Shown here in pieces: positions 26,072 to 33,170 of a stretch of DNA of 64,000 nt. This DNA is from Deltaproteobacteria bacterium (GTDB taxonomy: Bacteria; Myxococcota_A; Polyangia; Haliangiales; Haliangiaceae), in the NCBI GenBank assembly GCA_020630875.1, contig JAHDIH010000005.1, positions 248,001-312,000 on the forward strand, in the 5' to 3' direction. The position numbers were made by a program, and so were the translations under genes. Every line of letters begins with the position of its first letter. Within the stretch, counting starts at the first letter, position 1. A model generated the notes under the pieces. That model saw only the letters and a program-made list of their open reading frames with translations, did not search any database and was not told the DNA's origin.

Positions 26072-26545
26072 CTAACGATTGATAAGCCAACGAGCGACTT
26101 CAATGTATTTCTCTTCCGCTTCCCCCCAGTCAAATAGTGCTGCTTCCACTAATTTGTCTGCGGTGAGTCCCACAACCAGGTGCTGTACCCAATAAGATGG
26201 TTCCCCGAATGGCGCAGCAACGCCTTGGTCGGTATCGGAAAAGTACGCGCGACCGTTGGGGTGGGAGTGGTAGAGAATTTTGGGCGGCTCATCCCCATCT
26301 TCGTAAGTGGAAGTGAACTCGAGCAAGTCCTTACCTTCAATCACGTAGGCGGTCTCGGCTCCCCGTCCCGCGATACCTGACTCGCTGGTGGCTTGTGCGT
26401 TATTGCACCTGCGGACTGCGGTAAGCTCATTTTCTTCTCGCGGCCCACGTATCCACCCGCAACATTCTGCGGGGAAACATTCTTGCGCATGAGCGTAGAT
26501 ATCAGCGAGCAGGGCGGGTGCTATTGACAGTGGTTTACCAGACAT
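26072..26545 (-). CDS. mec: JAB/MPN metallopeptidase, Mec-like
   Basis: A JAMM/MPN+ zinc peptidase: a catalytic Glu in AECCGWI and the complete metal motif HSHPNGRAYFSDTD (His-x-His-Pro-x6-Ser-x2-Asp). In M. tuberculosis the related Mec releases cysteine from the CysO-cysteine adduct made by CysM; in other systems JAMM enzymes trim residues after the Gly-Gly of a sulfur carrier. Here the neighbours are exactly those partners (cysM 11 bases overlapping, and a CysO domain ending Gly-Gly-Asn two genes upstream), so either or both activities are likely. It is the last gene of the minus-strand operon. No signal peptide; cytoplasmic. Confidence 0.85.
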   Translation of the reverse strand: MSGKPLSIAPALLADIYAHAQECFPAECCGWIRGPREENELTAVRRCNNAQATSESGIAGRGAETAYVIEGKDLLEFTSTYEDGDEPPKILYHSHPNGRAYFSDTDQGVAAPFGEPSYWVQHLVVGLTADKLVEAALFDWGEAEEKYIEVARWLINR

Positions 26546-27476
26546 ATTGTTTCTCCCATTTCATTGGTTTGAAGTAACGGTCGCCGCGGTCGCAAAGGGT
26601 CGTGACGATTACCGCACCTTCGCCAGCTTCTTTCGCTAGTCGCAAGGCTCCGGCTACGTTGGCTCCGGCAGAGTGACCAACAAATAGTCCCTCGTCTTCT
26701 TTTAACATCTCCGCAGCATCCCAGCCTTCATCTGTTGCCATCGGCAGCATTCGGTCAATCACGCCGTCTGGCTCCCAAATCTTTGGGACGATTGATGATG
26801 GTAAGTGTTTTAGCCCCTCCAACCCGTGAAAAGAGTCGTCCGGCTCAATGGCGACGACTTCGATCTTTGGATTGAACTCTTTGAGGTAGCGTCCGGTTCC
26901 AATCACCGTACCGGTGGTTCCGATCCCAGTGGTAAAGTGAGTGACCTTATCTCCCAGTGCTTTAATGATCTCAGGTCCAGTAGTTAGATAATGCGCTCTC
27001 GGATTGGATGCGGTGGAGTATTGATCCGGAAAAAAGTACTTGTCTTTGTTTTCAGCAACTAATTTGCGGACGAGTCGGATCGCGCCATCGGAACCTTCTA
27101 GCTCAGATGAAAAGATTAACTTAGTGCCGTACGCTTGTGTAATGTGCTTCCTGGCGATTGAAACATTCGCTGGCATTACCAGGTGCAAAGGGATTCCTAA
27201 CGCAGCACAAATCATGGAATACGCCACACCTGTGTTACCGCTTGTAGAGTCGATCATGATCTTTCCTTCGGCAAGCTGACCACTCTCCAAGGCGTCCAAT
27301 ACAATTTGCTTTGCGGCTCGATCTTTGACGGAGCCACCAGGATTTGCAAACTCGCACTTGGCCCAAATTTGTGCTTTGTTGCCCGCTCTCGCTTCTACGC
27401 TGCGCAAACGAACGATGGGGGTGTTGCCAACTAAATCTAGCGGGCTTCTTACAGCAAATGGTCGGCTACCTTGCAT
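26535..27476 (-). CDS. cysM: cysteine synthase, CysM-like (CysO-dependent type)
   Basis: A fold-type II PLP enzyme of the beta family. PGGSVKDRAA carries the Schiff-base Lys, STSGNTGVAYS binds substrate and GIGTTGTVIGTGRYLKEF binds the PLP phosphate. The GTTGT...GTGR stretch is closer to mycobacterial CysM than to the CysK upstream, which has GTGGTISG. Mycobacterial CysM uses O-phosphoserine and CysO thiocarboxylate; the operon suggests the same here, though substrate choice cannot be proved by eye. I choose ATG 27476, preceded by AGGTG, over GTG 27488. It overlaps the pseudo-E1 gene by 11 bases and the JAB gene by 11. Confidence 0.85.
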   Translation of the reverse strand: MQGSRPFAVRSPLDLVGNTPIVRLRSVEARAGNKAQIWAKCEFANPGGSVKDRAAKQIVLDALESGQLAEGKIMIDSTSGNTGVAYSMICAALGIPLHLVMPANVSIARKHITQAYGTKLIFSSELEGSDGAIRLVRKLVAENKDKYFFPDQYSTASNPRAHYLTTGPEIIKALGDKVTHFTTGIGTTGTVIGTGRYLKEFNPKIEVVAIEPDDSFHGLEGLKHLPSSIVPKIWEPDGVIDRMLPMATDEGWDAAEMLKEDEGLFVGHSAGANVAGALRLAKEAGEGAVIVTTLCDRGDRYFKPMKWEKQYVW

Positions 27477-27870
27477 CTTGATTTTCACCTAACGTAAGTA
27501 GTATTTCTTGCGCTCGCGTTGCGCCTAGTAGAAGAGCAGCAAACACCGTGTCTGACTTTGGGAGAATCTCGCCACCGGTACCTTCTTTGGAAACGGAGAT
27601 GTTACCGTTGAGCTGAAGCGCGCGCTTTACTAGTGAGTCAGCGAGATCGTGACCTGCATCGGAGGATGACAGAAGGTGAACCGTGGGGGTTTCCACGATT
27701 GCATCTCCGGTCAGTCGAATGGTACCCACTCCTGCGCCCGCTAAGTAAGAGACTAACGTCGCTTCAGCCTCTGGATTGTGGCCCGTAGCGAGTCGGTACG
27801 TAAGCCCAGCCGCTTTCTCCTGAGCAGATTCGCCGAATTGCTCGACTGCTATTTGTCTTGCGTAGCGCAC
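27466..27870 (-). CDS. small degenerate E1-like (ThiF/MoeB) protein
   Basis: The N-terminus, MRYARQIAVEQFGESAQEKA, matches the first helices of MoeB/ThiF enzymes (RYSRQI...GExGQEK), and YLAGAGVGTIRLTGDAIVE matches the second helix and strand of their Rossmann fold. But the nucleotide-binding GxGGLG is gone (ATGHNPEA at that place), and the middle of the enzyme, with catalytic Asp/Lys and Cys-x2-Cys zinc sites, is missing. The C-terminal helix FAALLLGATRAQEILLTLG fits the E1 helix that closes the fold. At 134 residues it cannot be an active adenylating enzyme. The neighbouring active E1 lacks precisely this N-terminal Arg segment, which suggests that the two form a heterodimer. GTG start. Confidence 0.7.
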   Translation of the reverse strand: MRYARQIAVEQFGESAQEKAAGLTYRLATGHNPEAEATLVSYLAGAGVGTIRLTGDAIVETPTVHLLSSSDAGHDLADSLVKRALQLNGNISVSKEGTGGEILPKSDTVFAALLLGATRAQEILLTLGENQDAR

Positions 27871-27875
27871 GCCTG

Positions 27876-28151
27876 TTAGTTGCCGCCGGCGATGGCAGGG
27901 ACAATTGAAATTTCATCGCCTTCTGCAACCTTTGTCGCAAGATTTTCCAAGTGACGAATGTCTTCGTCCTTGATGTAGATGTTTACGAAACGTTTTACAG
28001 CACCTGTGTCGTCGCAAATTCTAGCTTTGAGACCTGGGTAGTTGGTTTCGAGGTTGGACAAAACTTCCTCGACGGTTGCTCCGCTTGCATTCACGGTTTC
28101 ATTGCCGCCGGTTAGTTTTCTAAGGGGGGTAGGGATTCTAATTGTTGCCAT
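27876..28151 (-). CDS. cysO: alternative product: free CysO-like carrier from internal start
   Basis: Inside the fused gene, ATG 28151 begins MATIRIP exactly at the start of the beta-grasp domain and is preceded by AAGGA with a six-base spacer. Translation from here would give a free 91-residue sulfur carrier of normal MoaD/CysO size with C-terminal Gly-Gly-Asn. I infer that the gene may yield two products, the fusion and a free carrier. A sequencing or assembly error removing a stop codon is a less likely explanation, because the 25 codons before the ATG contain none. Confidence 0.55.
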   Translation of the reverse strand: MATIRIPTPLRKLTGGNETVNASGATVEEVLSNLETNYPGLKARICDDTGAVKRFVNIYIKDEDIRHLENLATKVAEGDEISIVPAIAGGN

Positions 28152-28820
28152 CTTTGTTCCTTGTTTTCGTTGTGTCCAGCACGCTTTGCAATGAGGACGG
28201 TGGTTAGGGGTTAGCTTTCTAGGGGAATTAGCTTCGAAGATGTTTGGAAAACTCCAAAGCGAAGCTGGTGATTGATGATTTACTATTTGGTTGACTAGCT
28301 GGACTACATGAGCCGCTACGATGCCGCAGCTCGGTCCTAACACGCCGACGCCAGCGCAGGTTACCTGATGCTTTGGCGGCCTCTCAAACAAGCATCTATA
28401 GCAGCTTTGCTCGTCACGTTGCCGAACCACAATATGACCGGTCGATCCAGCTATGGAACTGATGACGAACGGGATGTTGCGCTCGACGCACCAATCGTTA
28501 ACCAAGAATTTTGCGTCAAACGAGTCGGTGCCGTCTACTACCAGGTCGCAGTTTCCCAAGATGTCACTTGCAGTCTCGGCGATCAGAGGTTCCGCAAACT
28601 GTTCCACGGTGAGTTTGTGGTTTCGCCCGCGCAAGCGGCGAGCAAGGCAACGAACTTTGTATTTTCCAACATCCGATTCTGCGAACTGGACCTGCCGGTG
28701 AAGATTGGACAGTTCTACTTTGTCGGGGTCGCACAACACGAGCTTGCTTGCAAATGTGGCAAGTCCAAGAGCGATGGGGCCTCCTAGGCCTCCTGCTCCG
28801 ATGACCGCGATGCTAGGCAA
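27876..28820 (-). CDS. E1-like adenylyltransferase fused to MoaD/ThiS-type sulfur carrier (CysO-like)
   Basis: Residues 1-222 are a ThiF/MoeB-like activating enzyme: AVIGAGGLGGPIAL (nucleotide loop), CDPDKVELSNLHRQ, the zinc pairs CYRC and CKAC, and TCAGVGVLGPSCGIVAA. It begins directly at the first beta strand and lacks the N-terminal RYxRQ helix. Residues 224-314 are a beta-grasp sulfur carrier starting MATIRIPTPLRKLTGG and ending IVPAIAGGN. Activation of the C-terminal Gly-Gly by ATP and sulfuration would feed CysM. The extra Asn after Gly-Gly must be removed first, probably by the JAB peptidase downstream. TTG start overlapping cysK by 8 bases. An internal ATG with its own ribosome site lies at the domain border. 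Confidence 0.82.
   Translation of the reverse strand: MPSIAVIGAGGLGGPIALGLATFASKLVLCDPDKVELSNLHRQVQFAESDVGKYKVRCLARRLRGRNHKLTVEQFAEPLIAETASDILGNCDLVVDGTDSFDAKFLVNDWCVERNIPFVISSIAGSTGHIVVRQRDEQSCYRCLFERPPKHQVTCAGVGVLGPSCGIVAAHVVQLVNQIVNHQSPASLWSFPNIFEANSPRKLTPNHRPHCKACWTQRKQGTKMATIRIPTPLRKLTGGNETVNASGATVEEVLSNLETNYPGLKARICDDTGAVKRFVNIYIKDEDIRHLENLATKVAEGDEISIVPAIAGGN
28158..28162 (-). promoter_or_regulatory. internal ribosome binding site of the CysO-like domain
   Basis: AAGGA, then ACAAAG, then ATG on the minus strand: a well-placed Shine-Dalgarno sequence within the coding region at the E1/carrier domain border. Confidence 0.6.
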
Positions 28821-29763
28821 AGTATTCGTCCAATGAAAAGTAGCGTTCGCCGGTGTCGCACAGAATGGTCACGACGTTAGCGTTTGGTCCAAGTTCACTC
28901 GCAACTTGCGAGGCGACAAGCGCGTTGGCGCCAGCGGAGATGCCGACGAGCAAACCTTCTTCGTGAGCCAAGCGTTTCTTCATGTTGTAGGCGTCTCTGT
29001 CGGAAACCGTACGGATCTCATCCACTATCTTTCGGTTTAACACTTGCGGAACAAAACCCGCTCCGATTCCTTGAATTTTGTGTGGTCCCGCAGGTTTGCC
29101 TGACAGCACCGCACTGGTCTCAGGCTCGATGCCGATGATTTTGCAGCTGGGAAATTTCTTTTTCAGTACGCTGCCCACACCACTAATGGTACCTCCGGTT
29201 CCTATACCAGCGACGAATGCATCGATCTGTTTCCCGGCCATCTGCGCAAGAATCTCTGGAGCCGTGGAGGCTTCATGGACCGCGGGGTTTGCAGGATTTT
29301 TAAACTGGTCTGGCATGAAGTAATTGTCATGCTTGTCGCAAAGCTCCTGTGCCTTGTTTACTGCGCCTTCCATTACTTGATCTTCGGGGGTAAGTATCAG
29401 CGTTGCCCCGTAGGATTGTAGTAAAGCGCGCCTTTCTAGCGACATCGACTCGGGCATCGTAAGAGTAAGTTTGTAGCCTTTGCAGGCGCAAACCAAAGCA
29501 AGCCCGATTCCTGTGTTTCCAGAGGTTGGTTCTACAATAATTGACTTTCCTGGAACTATTTTTCCAGCTTCTTCTGCAGCTTCAATCATCGCGAGAGCGA
29601 TGCGATCTTTGACAGAGCCCCCAGGGTTGTATTGTTCGCACTTCCCCCAAACGTTTCCAGATTCACTTATCTTTTCAAGTTTAACCAAAGGAGTATTGCC
29701 GATAAGATCGACTAGTTCGTTAATCTTTTGCAGTACGGACGGGTTTGACACAATGGGGGACAT
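28813..29763 (-). CDS. cysK: cysteine synthase A, O-acetylserine (thiol)-lyase
   Basis: PLP-dependent enzyme making cysteine from O-acetylserine and sulfide. Residues LIGNTPLVKL and NPGGSVKDRIAL (Schiff-base Lys), EPTSGNTGIGLA (substrate loop), GIGTGGTISGVG (phosphate-binding loop) and GIEPETSAVLSG are all typical of CysK, as is the C-terminal LCDTGERYFS. The 316-residue length is standard. It follows rrf2 after 9 bases and overlaps the ThiF-CysO fusion gene by 8 bases. Thus the operon codes for two cysteine synthases: this one, likely using free sulfide, and the CysM-like enzyme that probably uses protein thiocarboxylate. Confidence 0.93.
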   Translation of the reverse strand: MSPIVSNPSVLQKINELVDLIGNTPLVKLEKISESGNVWGKCEQYNPGGSVKDRIALAMIEAAEEAGKIVPGKSIIVEPTSGNTGIGLALVCACKGYKLTLTMPESMSLERRALLQSYGATLILTPEDQVMEGAVNKAQELCDKHDNYFMPDQFKNPANPAVHEASTAPEILAQMAGKQIDAFVAGIGTGGTISGVGSVLKKKFPSCKIIGIEPETSAVLSGKPAGPHKIQGIGAGFVPQVLNRKIVDEIRTVSDRDAYNMKKRLAHEEGLLVGISAGANALVASQVASELGPNANVVTILCDTGERYFSLDEYFA

Positions 29764-29772
29764 GAAAGCTCC

Positions 29773-30231
29773 TTAGATAAAGTACATTGGGCGACGTTTT
29801 CCATCACGAGGAAGTCCAATTTCTTCCGCGCGGGCCACCAACGAGGCGATGGTGGTGGCATCCAACCAGTCGGAAACATGATCGGATAACGCAATCCACA
29901 AAACACGAGTGACGTCTTGGGATTGATAAGTTGTTGTTTCGTCCGTAGAGGTAGCCAAGAGAACATCAATCGGACCTTCCAGAGCACGCATGACGTCACC
30001 AAGCACGATATCATCTGCTGGGCGCTTCAATGAATAGCCACCTTTAGGACCACGCTTCGAATCTACAAGACCGGCTCGTTTGAGGTCTTGCAAGATTTGC
30101 TCGAGGTATCGCAACGGGATCGCTTCTCTGCGAGAAACATCTTTGGCCTGAACCGCCGGTACTTCTGACGTGTGGAATGCAATGTCGAATAGGGCTCTAA
30201 CGCCGTATCGGGTCTTTGTTGACAGTTTCAT
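29773..30231 (-). CDS. Rrf2-family transcriptional regulator, CymR-like
   Basis: A 152-residue Rrf2 winged-helix protein: MKLSTKTRYGVRALFDIA is the family start, REAIPLRYLEQILQDLKRAGLVDSKRGPKGGYSL the recognition helix and wing. It has no cysteine at all, so it cannot bind the Fe-S cluster of IscR. It is closer in logic to CymR of Bacillus, which senses cysteine status through CysK-type proteins. It heads the cysteine operon, cysK being the next gene, so autoregulation and control of cysteine synthesis are likely. The effector is not evident. The promoter contains a palindrome over its -35 region. Confidence 0.9.
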   Translation of the reverse strand: MKLSTKTRYGVRALFDIAFHTSEVPAVQAKDVSRREAIPLRYLEQILQDLKRAGLVDSKRGPKGGYSLKRPADDIVLGDVMRALEGPIDVLLATSTDETTTYQSQDVTRVLWIALSDHVSDWLDATTIASLVARAEEIGLPRDGKRRPMYFI

Positions 30232-30254
30232 GGTTTCTACGGTTCTGCAGTGTA

Positions 30255-30282
30255 ATTATGTAGAATTGGTGACCGTGGTCAA
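30255..30282 (-). promoter_or_regulatory. promoter of rrf2-cys operon with overlapping palindrome
   Basis: On the minus strand TTGACC (30277-30282) and CATAAT (30255-30260) are separated by 16 bases, a good sigma70-type promoter leaving a leader of about 17 bases. The palindrome TGACC-GT-GGTCA (30270-30281) covers the -35 element and is a candidate operator for the Rrf2 protein. Confidence 0.55.
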
Positions 30283-30313
30283 GTCAATTGTTTCACGATT
30301 CCATAGAATTGAC
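30283..30313. promoter_or_regulatory. inverted repeat between rrf2 and efp
   Basis: GTCAATT (30283-30289) and AATTGAC (30307-30313) form a perfect 7-bp inverted repeat with a 17-base spacer that contains a second small dyad, ATTC-CATA-GAAT. The right arm overlaps TTGACA at 30310-30315, the likely -35 of efp. It may be a second regulator site. Confidence 0.35.
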
Positions 30314-30338
30314 AGAAATAGCCCCAAAGAGATACCAA
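30310..30338 (+). promoter_or_regulatory. candidate efp promoter
   Basis: A consensus -35 TTGACA (30310-30315) is followed after 17 bases by TACCAA, a weak -10, seven bases before the efp ATG. No ribosome site precedes the ATG, so the mRNA would be leaderless. Confidence 0.4.
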
Positions 30339-30345
30339 CGTCACC

Positions 30346-30909
30346 ATGTACGATACTTCGGATATCCGCAAAGGCCTTAAAGTCCTCATGGACGGCAACC
30401 CATTCAATATTATTGAGTTTCAGTTCGTAAAACCAGGTAAGGGGACTGCGTTTACGCGTACCAAGTTTAAGAACCTGCTGACTGGCAGCATTGTGGAGAA
30501 AAATATCCGTTCTGGTGAGAAACTAGCTCCAGCCAACGTCGAAGAGCGTGACATGGAGTTTCTTTACAAAGAGGGCGAAGACTTTGTTTTCATGGACCAA
30601 CAAAGCTACGAACAAACGACCGTCTTAGCCAATGTTGTTGGAAATAACGCAGGGATGCTGTTGGACAACTTAAAGTGCAGTGTGTTGTTCTTCAACGACA
30701 GGCCCGTGGACGTGGCACTTCCCAACTTTATTCAAGTTGAAATTACCGAGACCGAACCTGGGGTTCGGGGAGACTCTACCGGGAACGTGACTAAGCCCGC
30801 TAAAATTTCGACCGGAGCCGATGTCGCCGTACCGCTGTTTATCAACGCTGGTGACTTCATCAAAGTCGACACACGAACGCGTCAATACGTTGAACGAGTC
30901 AAAAAGTAA
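30346..30909 (+). CDS. efp: translation elongation factor P
   Basis: EF-P relieves ribosomes stalled at polyproline stretches. The 187 residues contain the modification loop VKPGKGTAF with Lys at about residue 32, the residue beta-lysylated in the E. coli pathway, and the C-terminal OB domains with the PGVRGDSTGNVTKPAKISTGADVAVPLFI signature region. The gene directly downstream encodes an EpmA-like lysyl ligase, which fits that type of modification. No epmB (lysine 2,3-aminomutase) is in the window. The start codon has no Shine-Dalgarno sequence; a TTGACA box lies 31 bases before it. Confidence 0.96.
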   Translation: MYDTSDIRKGLKVLMDGNPFNIIEFQFVKPGKGTAFTRTKFKNLLTGSIVEKNIRSGEKLAPANVEERDMEFLYKEGEDFVFMDQQSYEQTTVLANVVGNNAGMLLDNLKCSVLFFNDRPVDVALPNFIQVEITETEPGVRGDSTGNVTKPAKISTGADVAVPLFINAGDFIKVDTRTRQYVERVKK

Positions 30910-31837
30910 GTTTGATCGACTTCGGGAGCGAGCGCGTATTCTAGCTAGGATTCGCGCTTACTTTGCTTCTAGCGGCTGTCTTGAGTTGGAGATGCCAACC
31001 CTGGTTTCGACAGCGACGATAGATCCACACATTGCAAGCTTTGAAGTTACAGGCAACCGTTTTCTGATTACCTCGCCAGAGTATCAAATGAAAAGGCAGC
31101 TCGCTGCGGGTTCTGGGGACATCTTCTACCTGGGGAAGTGCTTTCGTAAGGAGGAGGCCGGCGCGCAGCACAACCCGGAGTTTACAATGCTGGAGTGGTA
31201 CCGATTGTGGCCTGACTTGAATGATTTGCTTGCTGAGACGCAGAAAATAGTGGAGCTGGCATCTTCTAGAATTTTGGGGATAGACACTTCAGCACCATGG
31301 AAGATTATTTCTGTTGCTGAGGTGCTAGAAGAATGCGCGGGGGTTGCGGTTACCAGTGATATGGATGCGTTAGCGCTAAAGCGTGCGTTTACTCATTTGG
31401 ACTTACATGGTTCACAGCGGTGGGATGATATTTTTTACTCGGTTTTCGTAGACCACGTGGAGCCATGGCTTAGCAGGCAAGACAAGATCGTTGCCATTGT
31501 CGATTGGCCACTGCAGCTCGCAGCACTGGCGCGAGTAAACTCCGCCAACCCCACGGTCGCAGAGCGATTTGAGGTCTACATCAAGGGCATTGAGCTCGCC
31601 AATGCCTTCGGGGAGCTTACCGACCCGCAAGAGCAGCGCAGGCGGTTTGACAGCGACAATGCCGCCCGGCAGGAGTTGGGAAAGCCAACCCATGCACTGG
31701 ACGAAAAATTTCTAGGAGCTCTTGCCGACATGCCCACTTGCGTTGGCTGTGCGTTAGGAGTCGACCGCCTGGTTATGCTCGCGACGGGAGCGCAGGACAT
31801 TCAAGACGTTCTGCCGTTTGGATGGGACGAGTGCTAA
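30890..31837 (+). CDS. epmA: EF-P (R)-beta-lysine ligase, EpmA (GenX/PoxA)
   Basis: EpmA is a truncated class II lysyl-tRNA synthetase lacking the anticodon-binding domain; it attaches beta-lysine to EF-P. Motif 1 is LEMPTLVSTATIDPHI, motif 2 FYLGKCFRKEEAGAQHNPEFTMLEWY, and motif 3 CVGCALGVDRLVML. The class II core starts almost at the N-terminus, so a tRNA synthetase role is unlikely. I place the start at TTG 30890, which overlaps the end of efp by 20 bases; earlier frames run deep into efp. The close overlap suggests translational coupling of the factor and its modifying enzyme. The end overlaps the convergent gene by 4 bases. Confidence 0.9.
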   Translation: MNESKSKFDRLRERARILARIRAYFASSGCLELEMPTLVSTATIDPHIASFEVTGNRFLITSPEYQMKRQLAAGSGDIFYLGKCFRKEEAGAQHNPEFTMLEWYRLWPDLNDLLAETQKIVELASSRILGIDTSAPWKIISVAEVLEECAGVAVTSDMDALALKRAFTHLDLHGSQRWDDIFYSVFVDHVEPWLSRQDKIVAIVDWPLQLAALARVNSANPTVAERFEVYIKGIELANAFGELTDPQEQRRRFDSDNAARQELGKPTHALDEKFLGALADMPTCVGCALGVDRLVMLATGAQDIQDVLPFGWDEC

Positions 31838-32946
31838 AGGTCGTTTAGCAGCGCACCTGACAGCTCATTTAGACCTGAGCGCTGATTACCGTCGTCGTCT
31901 ATTTTCCCGTTGAGTAGTTGGTCCAAGTCTTTGAGGCGGTCTTGGTATTTGGCTACGGGAATCAGGAAGTCTTTGTCTTGCAGAAGTTCTCTGATGATAC
32001 TTCCTTCGCTGGGAGCACTAATCGGGATCACCATTCCGAACTTCGGATTGTCCGTTTTGCTGGCAGGTCTAAAGTAATCTCTCGGAGCAACACTGCCAGT
32101 AAGCGACGTTCGGGCGTCAATGGACGTTTGCCCCGCGTCTTTGAAACGACCAAGTTGAACCAAGTCAGCCGATGCTTTGCCATCGTTGTAGTTTACGACA
32201 ACTCCCATGAAACCTAGTTTCTTTGCTTTCTTGTTGGCTTTTACCTCTGCCGCTTTCGGATCGAGGCTTTTGGCATTGGTGATGTGGTCGCTAAGTAAGT
32301 TCCTGGCATATTTTACGCGCTCGAAATACTGGAGCGTCAGCGAGGCTGTTTTGGTTCCCGCCAGGTTTCGTGAATAGATGCCTTTTACTTCCTTCGAGTC
32401 GGGAAGTTCTTTTGCTGCTGCTTTAAGCTCCTTGGTGATCGCAGGGTCGACGGCGTATCCTGCGTTTCTTGATTTGACCAAGGTGTCCGCAATTTTCTTA
32501 AGAGACGTTTGCGTACTCTTAATACGTTCTTTGATCGCTGCTTTGTCTGCTTCGCCTTCAGAGGCGACAGATCGTTTGGCCAGAACCGACCCGGCAATTC
32601 CGCCGATAGCCAACGGGATGAGCATGAAGGCACCGAACTTGGCCAAGCGACCAGTATTCTTTCCCGAACCTACTTCTTCTACCTTCTCGCCTTCGCGTAT
32701 TACCACTACCTCAGGTGCTGCCTGTTGCTGCACTTGCGGCATGGAGGAACTCGCGCCTGGGGGCGGAGGCAGATGATTAGGATTGGGCTGCATCCCTGGA
32801 GGAGGTGCAATGGCTCCCGGAGGAGGTACGATACCCGAGCCTCGCTTAGAGCGCTCACTCTTTTTTAGTCCTAGTCGGGCTTTTAAGTCGTTAATATCAC
32901 GGGCGGTAGGGCGTTTATTTCGGTTTGTCACGGGAGGGCCTTCCAT
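31834..32946 (-). CDS. membrane-anchored protein with Pro-rich N-terminal region
   Basis: Not a family I can name. From ATG 32946 it begins with a basic region containing TARDINDLKARLGLKK, a short motif I associate with myxobacterial proteins, followed by Pro-rich stretches (IVPPPGAIAPPPG, NHLPPPPGA). One membrane helix lies near residues 102-122 (KFGAFMLIPLAIGGIAGSVL). The remaining 240 residues are probably periplasmic, Lys- and Ala-rich and largely helical at first (KAAIKERIKSTQTSLKKIADTL-like), with a later globular part. Topology would be N-in with a disordered cytoplasmic region. No clear ribosome site or partner gene indicates its job. Confidence 0.6.
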   Translation of the reverse strand: MEGPPVTNRNKRPTARDINDLKARLGLKKSERSKRGSGIVPPPGAIAPPPGMQPNPNHLPPPPGASSSMPQVQQQAAPEVVVIREGEKVEEVGSGKNTGRLAKFGAFMLIPLAIGGIAGSVLAKRSVASEGEADKAAIKERIKSTQTSLKKIADTLVKSRNAGYAVDPAITKELKAAAKELPDSKEVKGIYSRNLAGTKTASLTLQYFERVKYARNLLSDHITNAKSLDPKAAEVKANKKAKKLGFMGVVVNYNDGKASADLVQLGRFKDAGQTSIDARTSLTGSVAPRDYFRPASKTDNPKFGMVIPISAPSEGSIIRELLQDKDFLIPVAKYQDRLKDLDQLLNGKIDDDGNQRSGLNELSGALLNDL

Positions 32947-33170
32947 CGAGCGCAAACCTTAAAGGTGGCCTATGTCACTGTCAAGAACTCAATCGTGTCC
33001 ATTCCGACCACTTAGGGCCTTCCAAGGCTTCAAATCCGTGAATGCGGGTCTTGAGACGGGATCTGGTGCGAGTTGGTGCGATTGGTCACGCTTTGAACCG
33101 GTACTGCTAGATCTAGCTGACCAGGCGGATTCTTTGTGTCAGACTCTCTTTAAAGAACAAGGGAGCCATT

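Noticed and set aside
30821..30889. Upstream starts for epmA (30821 or GTG 30851)
   Set aside because: They lie deep within efp, and the added residues do not match the family; TTG 30890 is closest to the conserved start.
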